Positions 14,932-21,503 of a DNA stretch of 35,835 nucleotides are shown here, piece by piece (position 1 is the first letter of the stretch; each line of letters opens with the position of its first letter). Made by a program: the position numbers and the translations under genes. The stretch is from the NCBI GenBank assembly GCA_021844025.1, contig JAKBUF010000005.1, forward strand, positions 1-35,835, read 5' to 3'. Under the pieces are notes generated by a model. The model was not told the origin of the DNA, did no database searches, and was given only the letters and a program-made list of their open reading frames with translations. This DNA comes from a bacterium. Its GTDB lineage: Bacteria; Patescibacteriota; Minisyncoccia; UBA6257; JAGOQP01.

Positions 14932-16803
14932 ATGAAACAATCAAAAGGATCTTCCTCCGCTAAAGCTACGGACGGACAAAGTAAGCAAATTTTCAAGGTT
15001 CGTCACTCACTCTCTCACCTGCTGGCGACCGCGGTGCTGGAACAATACCCCAAAACTAAGTTGGCCATTGGCCCCGTTATTGAAAATGGATTTTATTATG
15101 ACGTAGACACGGATAAACACGGGTTAAATGACGCGGATTTATCTGAACTAGAAAAGCGCGTGAAAGAATTAGTTAAGCAAAAACTAGAATTTAAAAAGGA
15201 AGCGGTTACCTACGCACAAGCAAAAAAAATATTTGCTGACCAACCATACAAATTGGAACTGATTGAGGAATTAAAGAAAAATAAAAAACCGATTACGATC
15301 TATACCACATACGGAAAAACTGATCAGTATACATCCGCGTCTCGTGCGCATAAATCGGTGTTGTTTGTAGATTTATGTTCCGGACCTCATATAAAAAATA
15401 CCTCGGAAATAAATCCTGACGCATTTAAGCTCACACATCTTGCAGGAGCATACTGGCGTGGAGATGAAAAGAACAAAATGCTTACTCGTATATATGGCGT
15501 TGCGTTTGCAACCAAACAAGAACTAGAAACTTACTTACACAACATAGAAGAAGCAGAAAAACGAGATCATAGAAAATTAGGAAAAGAATTGGATTTATTT
15601 CATGTGGACGATGAGGTGGGACTAGGGCTTCCTTTGTGGCACCCAAAAGGAGCGCTCTTATGGCGAATCGTAGAAGAATTTTGGTATAAAGAACACCTCA
15701 AGAACGGGTATGATTTGGTACGCACGCCACATATTGGAAGTCGCCACCTATGGGAAACGTCGGGACATTGGGGATTTTACAATAAATCAATGTATCCCCC
15801 GCTTGAGGTTGGGCAAACCCTTGAAGAGCTCCAGCAAAAAAAGAAAGTTGGTATGTCGGAGCAGTATCTGCTAAAACCGATGAATTGTCCGTTTCATATA
15901 CAGATTTATAAGAACAGCCCCCATTCGTATCGTGAATTTCCGTTCCGATGGGCGGAATGTGGCACCGTATATCGATTTGAAAAAAAAGGAGAACTCTCGG
16001 GACTTACGCGCGTGCGCGGATTTACGCAAGATGATGCGCACATTCTTTGTCGCAAAGACCAGGTAGAAGAAGAATTAAAGCGTGTCATTGATTTTATTTT
16101 GTTTATTTACGAATCGTTTGGTTTTAAAACACAAGACGTACACGTATATTTGTCACTTCGCGATCCGAAAAATAAAGATAAGTATGCCGGCAACGACGCG
16201 GGATGGAAATTTACCGAAACCATGTTGCGCAAAGTAGCAAAAGACAAAAAATTAAACTTCACCGAAGAATTAGGAGAAGCGGCGTTTTATGGACCAAAGC
16301 TTGATTTTAAAATAAAAGACGCGATCGGTCGCGAGTGGCAATGTTCAACATTACAGTTTGATTTTAACTTGCCGGAACGATTTAATCTGACATTTATTAA
16401 CGAAAAAGGAAAACAAGAACAACCGTATATGTTGCACCGCGCCTTATTCGGGTCATACGAGCGATTTTTGGGACTTTTAATAGAACATTATGCGGGCGCG
16501 TTTCCAGTTTGGTTGGCTCCGGTGCAAGTCGCAATTTTACCGGTATCGGACAAGCATGAGTCATACGCAAAACAAGTTATACAAACCCTGCGCGCTCAAG
16601 AGATTCGGGTGGAGTTATTTGGGCAAAATGAAACATTGGGCAAACGTATTCGTGAAGCAGAGATGAAAAAAATCCCCTATATTTTAGTTATGGGAGATAA
16701 AGAAATAGAGAGTAAAAGTGTAAACGTGCGAACTCGTGGACAAAAAGAAACTGAAACGGTTTCTGTTGAGAAATTTATTGAGAAAATTAAAAAACAGAAT
16801 TAA
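14932..16803 (+). CDS. thrS: threonyl-tRNA synthetase lacking the TGS domain
   Basis: ThrRS charges tRNA-Thr. The chosen start gives 623 aa. Residues 1-20 (MKQSKGSSSAKATDGQSKQI) are low complexity, and the N-terminal TGS domain of about 60 aa is absent. The editing domain begins directly (RHSLSHLLATAV, HxxxH). The class II core has the GSRHLWETSGHWGFY motif, MNCPFHIQIYK (zinc Cys), then FRWAECGTVYRFEKKGELSGLTRVRGFTQDDAHI (motif 2 and zinc His). Motif 3 is MLHRALFGSYERFLGLLIEHY. The anticodon-binding domain starts near WLAPVQVAILPVSD. The N-terminal SSSAKATDG is encoded by a GC mini-palindrome. Confidence 0.95.
   Translation: MKQSKGSSSAKATDGQSKQIFKVRHSLSHLLATAVLEQYPKTKLAIGPVIENGFYYDVDTDKHGLNDADLSELEKRVKELVKQKLEFKKEAVTYAQAKKIFADQPYKLELIEELKKNKKPITIYTTYGKTDQYTSASRAHKSVLFVDLCSGPHIKNTSEINPDAFKLTHLAGAYWRGDEKNKMLTRIYGVAFATKQELETYLHNIEEAEKRDHRKLGKELDLFHVDDEVGLGLPLWHPKGALLWRIVEEFWYKEHLKNGYDLVRTPHIGSRHLWETSGHWGFYNKSMYPPLEVGQTLEELQQKKKVGMSEQYLLKPMNCPFHIQIYKNSPHSYREFPFRWAECGTVYRFEKKGELSGLTRVRGFTQDDAHILCRKDQVEEELKRVIDFILFIYESFGFKTQDVHVYLSLRDPKNKDKYAGNDAGWKFTETMLRKVAKDKKLNFTEELGEAAFYGPKLDFKIKDAIGREWQCSTLQFDFNLPERFNLTFINEKGKQEQPYMLHRALFGSYERFLGLLIEHYAGAFPVWLAPVQVAILPVSDKHESYAKQVIQTLRAQEIRVELFGQNETLGKRIREAEMKKIPYILVMGDKEIESKSVNVRTRGQKETETVSVEKFIEKIKKQN
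14956..14972. repeat. GC mini-palindrome inside thrS, copy 2
   Basis: TCCGCTAAAGCTACGGA is an imperfect palindrome at codons 9-14 of thrS and encodes part of SSSAKATDG. It resembles the block nested in AT-rich repeat copy 3. Confidence 0.4.
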
Positions 16804-16804
16804 A

Positions 16805-16830
16805 AACATTCTCACATTCTTGAGAATGTT
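16805..16830. terminator. hairpin downstream of thrS
   Basis: A perfect 10-bp stem AACATTCTCA/TGAGAATGTT with a 6-nt loop directly follows the thrS stop. No T-tract follows, so it may protect the 3' end or act with the next hairpin. Confidence 0.45.
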
Positions 16831-16865
16831 GGAATGTTTTGTGAGAAAATTCTATTTGAAATTTA

Positions 16866-16894
16866 AAAAAGCACCTCGTGAAAATGAGGTGCTT
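16866..16894 (-). terminator. terminator between thrS and the Nudix gene
   Basis: A 9-bp stem AAGCACCTC/GAGGTGCTT is followed by TTTTTT on the minus strand, which fits termination of the Nudix gene. It can also serve thrS from the other side. Confidence 0.75.
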
Positions 16895-16909
16895 TCGTTG
16901 AAGGATCGT

Positions 16910-17314
16910 TTACCCATAGTATCCGCTTTTTATCAAAGCTGATACGACGCGCCAGGTTAGTTCTGAGAGTTGTACATCGACTAACCCAGTAAAGGGAACA
17001 TATCGAGCTTCGAGGTTTCGGTTCAGAATAATGTCCCCTCGCAGAGAGACCTGGTACACAATCTCTTTTATCTCTCTGTGTGAGTGTGGAGTGGTGCCAA
17101 TAAATACTCCATAGATATCGCCAACCTTTGTTACGCGGACAAATGGTAGTTCCTCTTTAACCCCCCGTTTTAGGCATTGCTCATCTGTTTCATGTGGTTT
17201 TAACTTTCCCCCGGGCAAAATCCACAAATCGCCCTTTTTAACCAGAAGCAGTTCGTGTCGTGGGTTAATATAGATACCGTGGACCACAACAATCTGTTGT
17301 GTACATGTATTCAT
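16910..17314 (-). CDS. Nudix hydrolase family protein with a substituted Nudix box
   Basis: Nudix proteins hydrolyse nucleoside diphosphates linked to other groups. The 134-aa protein has the lead-in WILPGGKLKPHETDEQCLKRGVKEEL. The pattern GX5EX7R..XEE is present at about residues 35-55, but the position normally Glu after Arg is Gly (RGVKEEL rather than REVxEE). The two later Glu residues are kept. Activity or substrate may therefore be altered. An AGGAGG Shine-Dalgarno sequence 5 nt before the ATG sets the start and is unusual in this window. It is convergent with thrS and divergent from miaA. Confidence 0.85.
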   Translation of the reverse strand: MNTCTQQIVVVHGIYINPRHELLLVKKGDLWILPGGKLKPHETDEQCLKRGVKEELPFVRVTKVGDIYGVFIGTTPHSHREIKEIVYQVSLRGDIILNRNLEARYVPFTGLVDVQLSELTWRVVSALIKSGYYG

Positions 17315-17341
17315 AGAACCCTCCTCTATTATTTATGTTAA

Positions 17342-17369
17342 TTTACAAATTTGATACTTTAGGTATAGT
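17342..17369 (+). promoter_or_regulatory. miaA promoter (leaderless)
   Basis: TTTACA (17342-17347) is separated by 16 bp from TATAGT (17364-17369), and the ATG follows after 6 nt. Transcription should start at the start codon. Confidence 0.65.
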
Positions 17370-17375
17370 GGAATA

Positions 17376-18311
17376 ATGACCAAAAGTCAATCTCATAGAA
17401 AAGCTATTATTGTACTGGGGCCAACTGCGAGCGGTAAGTCTGATCTTGCGGTAGATATTGCTCATTACATACAGCAGCATTCCAAGAAATTTGGTGTTTT
17501 TGGTGCTGCAATTATCTCTGCGGACTCCCGACAAGTATATAGAGGGTTTACTATTGGCGCAGGAAAAATTACCAAACAAGAAATGCGTGGCATACCTCAT
17601 TACGGATTAGATATTGTCTCTCCCCTGCGCCGATACACGGTTGCGCAATACCAAGCGTATACCAATAGAATTTTAAAAAAACTGTGGAGCCAGAATATAC
17701 TTCCTATTATGTGTGGGGGTACCGGGCTATATATTGATTCGGTTTTATATAATTATTCCTTTCCTAAGGTAAAGCCCAACCATGCGTTGCGTGAAAAATT
17801 AGAAAAATTAAGCACAGAAAAATTATTTTTATTATTGCAGAAAAAAAGTCATTCTCGCGCACAGACTATAGACAAATACAACCGCCGCCGGCTCATTCGT
17901 GCGCTTGAAATTTTAGAAGATCAAAAACATATTGCGCCACTTACTAAAAACCCCGTGTTTGAGGCACTCATACTAGGTATTCATCCTCCACAAGATACAC
18001 TCTATAAACGCATTCATATTCGTCTTATAAAGCGACTGCGCGCGGGCATGGTTGCAGAAGTAAAAAACCTTCACGCCAGTGGCATTTCATATACACGTCT
18101 GGAATCGTTCGGACTTGAGTACCGATATGTTGCTCAATTTTTGCAACACAAAATTTCTAAGCAGGAAATGATTACACGACTTGAACACGAAATCCAACAA
18201 TACACCAAACGTCAAATAACGTGGTTTAAAAGAAATAAGAGTGTTGTATGGACAGAAAAGCCAAATATAAAACTAATAACTAAAAACTTGGAAAAGTTCT
18301 TACTCGCCTAA
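17376..18311 (+). CDS. miaA: tRNA dimethylallyltransferase
   Basis: MiaA adds a dimethylallyl group to A37 of tRNAs that read UNN codons. The P-loop is LGPTASGKSDLAVDIA near residues 13-28. The ISADSRQVYRGFTIGAGKIT motif follows near 48-67, then HYGLDIVSP. The substrate-binding segment is MCGGTGLYIDSVLY near 112-125. Further conserved points are RRRLIRALEI and, near the end, TKRQITWFKRN. At 311 aa it has normal length. It probably uses a leaderless transcript. Confidence 0.95.
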   Translation: MTKSQSHRKAIIVLGPTASGKSDLAVDIAHYIQQHSKKFGVFGAAIISADSRQVYRGFTIGAGKITKQEMRGIPHYGLDIVSPLRRYTVAQYQAYTNRILKKLWSQNILPIMCGGTGLYIDSVLYNYSFPKVKPNHALREKLEKLSTEKLFLLLQKKSHSRAQTIDKYNRRRLIRALEILEDQKHIAPLTKNPVFEALILGIHPPQDTLYKRIHIRLIKRLRAGMVAEVKNLHASGISYTRLESFGLEYRYVAQFLQHKISKQEMITRLEHEIQQYTKRQITWFKRNKSVVWTEKPNIKLITKNLEKFLLA

Positions 18312-18364
18312 AAGTATTAAGGAAATTCAGTTTATACTTACTACTTACTACCAAATACTTAATA

Positions 18365-19819
18365 CTAGCTATTTAATTCTTTCTCCAACATTGTTCGCAC
18401 TATTCCCGGGTTTGCAGCCCCTTTTGTTTTTGCCATAACTTGTCCTACGAGAAACTGCAACACGGTTATTTTTCCTTTTTTATATTCTTCTACTACTTTT
18501 GCGTTTTGCGCAATAACTTCAGTAATAATTTTTTGCAGCGCAGATTCGTCTGATACTTGCTCTAGTCCTTTTTCTTTTACCGTGTCTTGCGGAGAAACTC
18601 CCGAATCAAATGATTCGCGGAGTATGTCTTTTGCAACTCGACTGGATATTTTATTTTCTCCCAGTAAAGCCACGATTTGGGCAATATGGGCCGGCTTTAT
18701 TTTTGATTCCGTTATAAGAATACCGGTATCTTTTTGTATTCCCTGTAAGTCACTTGTAATATAGTTATATACGGTTTCTATATTTCCTTTTGGTTGCAAA
18801 GCCCTTAGTTCAGAAACTGCTTCTTCAAAAAATTCGCATAGGAACATATCGCGTACGAGTAGTTCCGCTTGTTTGGGAGATATATTATATTCTTGAGATA
18901 GCCGCTCACGACGTCCCGCGGGCAATTCGGTAATGTGCGCGCGAATTGCTTCTATATATGCACCCGTGAATTCCATGGGGGGAAGATCTGGCTCCGGAAA
19001 ATATCTATAATCATGCGCGTCTTCTTTTGAGCGCTGTGAAAATGTTTGCTGTGCACCCTCGTTCCACCCTCGTGTTTCTTGAATAATTTCATTCCCCTTT
19101 CCCGCTTCCAGCAACTCGGTATGTCGTTTAATTTCATATTCAATTGCTTTATACACCGCCTGAAATGAATTGAGATTTTTTACTTCTACTTTCGTTCCTA
19201 ATTTTTCGCTTCCTTGCGGAGCAACTGAAATGTTTGCCTCAAAACGCAAGTGCCCTTTTTCCATATCCGCATCACTGGCTCCTAGATACCGTAATAGTAA
19301 TTGAAACTCCTGCGCAAATTCAATTACTTCTTGCGCGCTGTGAAAATCGGGCTCGGTTACTAGTTCCATTAGCGGTATCCCCGCACGGTTAAAATCAACC
19401 AATGAGTGTTTTCCATCGGCCGCGTGCGCTAGCTTGGCGGTATCTTCTTCTAGGTGAATACGAGTTATCCCAATTCTTTTTTTGCTTTCGGGTAAGGTTA
19501 TGTGTCCATTTTTACAAAGGGGTAGGTCGTATTGACTAATTTGATATGCCTTGGGAAGATCTGGGTAAAAATAGTTTTTTCTATCAAACTTGGAGTGTGT
19601 ATTGATTTCACAATTGAGTGCAAGTCCGGTTTTTATTACCAGATCAATAGCTTGTTTGTTTGCAACTGGTAATGCCCCCGGATGCGCCATACACACCGGA
19701 CATATGTTTTTATTTGCGGTTAGTTCGGTTTCATCGTTCAAACACCCACAAAACATTTTGGTTTTGGTGAGTAATTCTGAATGTATTTCAAGACCGATTG
19801 TCGGTTCGTACTTTGTCAT
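18365..19819 (-). CDS. gatB: Asp/Glu-tRNA amidotransferase subunit B
   Basis: GatB is the kinase/transamidation subunit of GatCAB, which converts Glu-tRNA(Gln) or Asp-tRNA(Asn) to the amide form. The 484-aa protein starts with PTIGLEIHSELLTKTKMFCGC. The zinc-like cysteines are in FCGC and CPVCMAHPGALPVAN. Middle motifs are KNYFYPDLPKAYQISQYD, then IHLEEDTAKL, and DFNRAGIPLMELVTEPD. The C-terminal helical YqeY-like tRNA-binding tail ends GQVMAKTKGAANPGIVRTMLEKEL. gatA and gatC are not in the window. It is convergent with miaA. Confidence 0.96.
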   Translation of the reverse strand: MTKYEPTIGLEIHSELLTKTKMFCGCLNDETELTANKNICPVCMAHPGALPVANKQAIDLVIKTGLALNCEINTHSKFDRKNYFYPDLPKAYQISQYDLPLCKNGHITLPESKKRIGITRIHLEEDTAKLAHAADGKHSLVDFNRAGIPLMELVTEPDFHSAQEVIEFAQEFQLLLRYLGASDADMEKGHLRFEANISVAPQGSEKLGTKVEVKNLNSFQAVYKAIEYEIKRHTELLEAGKGNEIIQETRGWNEGAQQTFSQRSKEDAHDYRYFPEPDLPPMEFTGAYIEAIRAHITELPAGRRERLSQEYNISPKQAELLVRDMFLCEFFEEAVSELRALQPKGNIETVYNYITSDLQGIQKDTGILITESKIKPAHIAQIVALLGENKISSRVAKDILRESFDSGVSPQDTVKEKGLEQVSDESALQKIITEVIAQNAKVVEEYKKGKITVLQFLVGQVMAKTKGAANPGIVRTMLEKELNS

Positions 19820-19825
19820 AAAATT

Positions 19826-19854
19826 AGTATATAAGAACGGGAATAGTTATGCAA
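19826..19854 (-). promoter_or_regulatory. gatB promoter (leaderless)
   Basis: On the minus strand TTGCAT (19849-19854) is separated by 17 bp from TATACT (19826-19831), and the ATG follows after 6 nt. There is no room for a Shine-Dalgarno sequence. Confidence 0.7.
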
Positions 19855-19886
19855 AACCCCGCATAGGCGGGGTTTAACTTTTTTAT
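19854..19886. terminator. hairpin upstream of gatB
   Basis: AACCCCGC and GCGGGGTT form an 8-bp stem around ATAG. It would stop transcription arriving from rplK on the minus strand (TTTTGC follows), and on the plus strand it is followed by a T-rich run. Confidence 0.6.
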
Positions 19887-19954
19887 CTCTTATCTTTAAA
19901 GAATCAATTTTATTATGTATAAAGATAGCTCTCGCCCCCACCAAATTCTAAGAG

Positions 19955-20106
19955 GATTTTTTGCTATATATTTTTGAATATCTCGCAGGCATAAAAAGAT
20001 TGGTTTTCTTTGTAATAAACAAAGAAATTTTTATGCCGAGAGTTAAGATAACGGCTTGCCGCTGGAGCAAGCCGATTATCGGTTCAAAAATATATAGCGA
20101 AAAATC
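19955..20106. repeat. 152-bp inverted-repeat element folding as a three-way junction
   Basis: The 24-bp outer arms (19955-19978 and 20083-20106) are complementary with one mismatch. They enclose two further hairpins. The first pairs GGCATAAAAA with TTTTTATGCC and contains an inner TTCTTTGT/ACAAAGAA stem. The second pairs GATAACGGCTTGC with GCAAGCCGATTATC (one bulge). The right arm ends exactly at the last base of the rplK stop codon. No ORF is present. It could be a small non-autonomous mobile element or a structured RNA at the 3' end of the rplK transcript. Confidence 0.7.
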
Positions 20107-20531
20107 TATTCCACCACCTCTATTCCCATTGATCGCGCAGTCCCCTCAATAATTTTGCAGGCTCCTTCAATATCTACCGCATTTAAGTCAGCCATTTTCT
20201 TTTCCGCAATTTCTTTTATCTGCGCCTTGGTAACTTTACCCACCTTACCACGCAACGGATCTGCGGCTCCTTTTTCAACCCCCGCTGCTTTGCGTAGCAT
20301 ATCGGATGCGGGAGGGGTTTTTAATACAAACTCAAACGATCTATCTTCATAAATAGTAATTTCTGCCGGCACAATGCTTCCCATCATTTCTTTGGTTGCT
20401 TCGTTAAATTGCTGACAAAACTGCGCAATGTTAATACCATGCGGACCAAGAGCTGTTCCTACCGGAGGAGCTGGGTTTGCTTTACCTGCCTCGAGTTGTA
20501 GTTTAATTTTTGATTTAATTGCTTTTGCCAT
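20106..20531 (-). CDS. rplK: 50S ribosomal protein L11
   Basis: L11 forms part of the GTPase-associated centre. The 141-aa protein has the N-terminal domain with [34 protein letters not shown]. The C-terminal rRNA-binding domain has [11 protein letters not shown], then [20 protein letters not shown], and ends [13 protein letters not shown]. The secE-nusG-rplK order is normal, but rplA does not follow. The stop codon lies at the edge of the inverted-repeat element. Confidence 0.97.
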   Translation of the reverse strand: MAKAIKSKIKLQLEAGKANPAPPVGTALGPHGINIAQFCQQFNEATKEMMGSIVPAEITIYEDRSFEFVLKTPPASDMLRKAAGVEKGAADPLRGKVGKVTKAQIKEIAEKKMADLNAVDIEGACKIIEGTARSMGIEVVE

Positions 20532-20544
20532 ATTTGTTTAAATT

Positions 20545-20627
20545 ATCAGTTTTCAATGGTCAATGATCAATAAATTTTGAAATTAATAATTAAAAAATGA
20601 AAATTGGAAATTGATAATTGAAAATTA
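20545..20627. repeat. AT-rich dispersed repeat, copy 5
   Basis: It lies between nusG and rplK. The left arm has ATCAGTTTTCAATGGTCAAT and the right arm has GGAAATTGATAATTGAAAAT, matching the right arms of copies 1 and 2. Confidence 0.6.
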
Positions 20628-20634
20628 TTTTATA

Positions 20635-21231
20635 TTATATCTTTTGTAGTTGTCCTGAATCGATTTCGACAATGGTTTCTCTACCAAACACCGGAACCGA
20701 TACTTTGACTCGTCCGTGTTCTTCATCTACCTCAAGCACCTTTCCTTCATAATCTCGGAATGGACCGTCAATAATTTTTACCAGATCATCTTTTGAAACC
20801 TCAACTCGGAATTTTGCGTCTTTAGAGTCTCCTTCATTCATACGCGCGACCAAGTATTCAATTTCATCTTTGGAAAGTGGGGTTGGCTTGGTAGTATCTG
20901 GACCCACAAATCCCATAACGCGCGGGGTATTTCTAACCACATACCACGAGTCTTCGGTTAAAATCATTTCCACTAACACATATCCAGGATAAATCTTTTC
21001 TTCAACCGTCTTTTTTTTATTGTTCTTTATGCGGATTTTTTTCTCTTTGGGGACGATAATACTAAAAATCTTATCATTCATGGAAAGAGACTCCACACGC
21101 TGCTTTAAATAGCGCGCTACGGCGTCTTCGTACCCCGAATACGTGTGAATTGCATACCACGCTCGCTGAGGTTTTATTTTTTCATCAAGCCCGATGTGCT
21201 TTTTTTCTGGTTCTTTTTTTTCTGGTTCCAT
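20635..21231 (-). CDS. nusG: transcription termination/antitermination factor NusG
   Basis: NusG binds RNA polymerase and links it to Rho or the ribosome. The 198-aa protein starts with a 22-residue charged extension. The NGN domain follows (RAWYAIHTYSGYEDAVARYLKQRV, then IYPGYVLVEM, then VRNTPRVMGFVG). The C-terminal KOW domain is DLVKIIDGPFRDYEGKVLEVD through RETIVEIDSGQLQKI. It is 11 bp downstream of secE, the usual pairing. Confidence 0.96.
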   Translation of the reverse strand: MEPEKKEPEKKHIGLDEKIKPQRAWYAIHTYSGYEDAVARYLKQRVESLSMNDKIFSIIVPKEKKIRIKNNKKKTVEEKIYPGYVLVEMILTEDSWYVVRNTPRVMGFVGPDTTKPTPLSKDEIEYLVARMNEGDSKDAKFRVEVSKDDLVKIIDGPFRDYEGKVLEVDEEHGRVKVSVPVFGRETIVEIDSGQLQKI

Positions 21232-21242
21232 ACTAAGTTAGA

Positions 21243-21428
21243 TTATGGAGTAATGAGTAAACGAATGCCATATGAGAAGACCATGTCCAAAAGACCAAGA
21301 AATATAGCCACCGCAAGAGAAAATACAATAACTACCACGGTTAAACGGATAGTTTCTTGACGAGTAGGCCAATTAACTTTGCGCAACTCTTGATATGATT
21401 CTGTAAAATATGCTTTTAACTTGGACAT
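21243..21428 (-). CDS. secE: preprotein translocase subunit SecE
   Basis: The 61-aa minimal SecE has the conserved amphipathic helix YQELRKVNWPTRQET and one membrane helix (TVVVIVFSLAVAIFLGLLDMVF). It clamps SecY in the translocon. Single-span SecE is usual outside the Enterobacteria. Confidence 0.95.
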   Translation of the reverse strand: MSKLKAYFTESYQELRKVNWPTRQETIRLTVVVIVFSLAVAIFLGLLDMVFSYGIRLLITP

Positions 21429-21436
21429 ATTATGTT

Positions 21437-21500
21437 AATAAAAAAACCCCTTTTTCATGTAATACACCCACGGGGCATTGTGTACATATTACAAGCCCCA
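21437..21500 (-). promoter_or_regulatory. leader of secE with two exclusive pairings
   Basis: On the minus strand GGGGC (21495-21499) can pair with GCCCC (21472-21476). Alternatively that CCCC can pair with GGGG (21447-21450), which is followed by seven T. The second form resembles a weak intrinsic terminator between gyrB and secE. Confidence 0.3.
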
Positions 21501-21503
21501 TGC

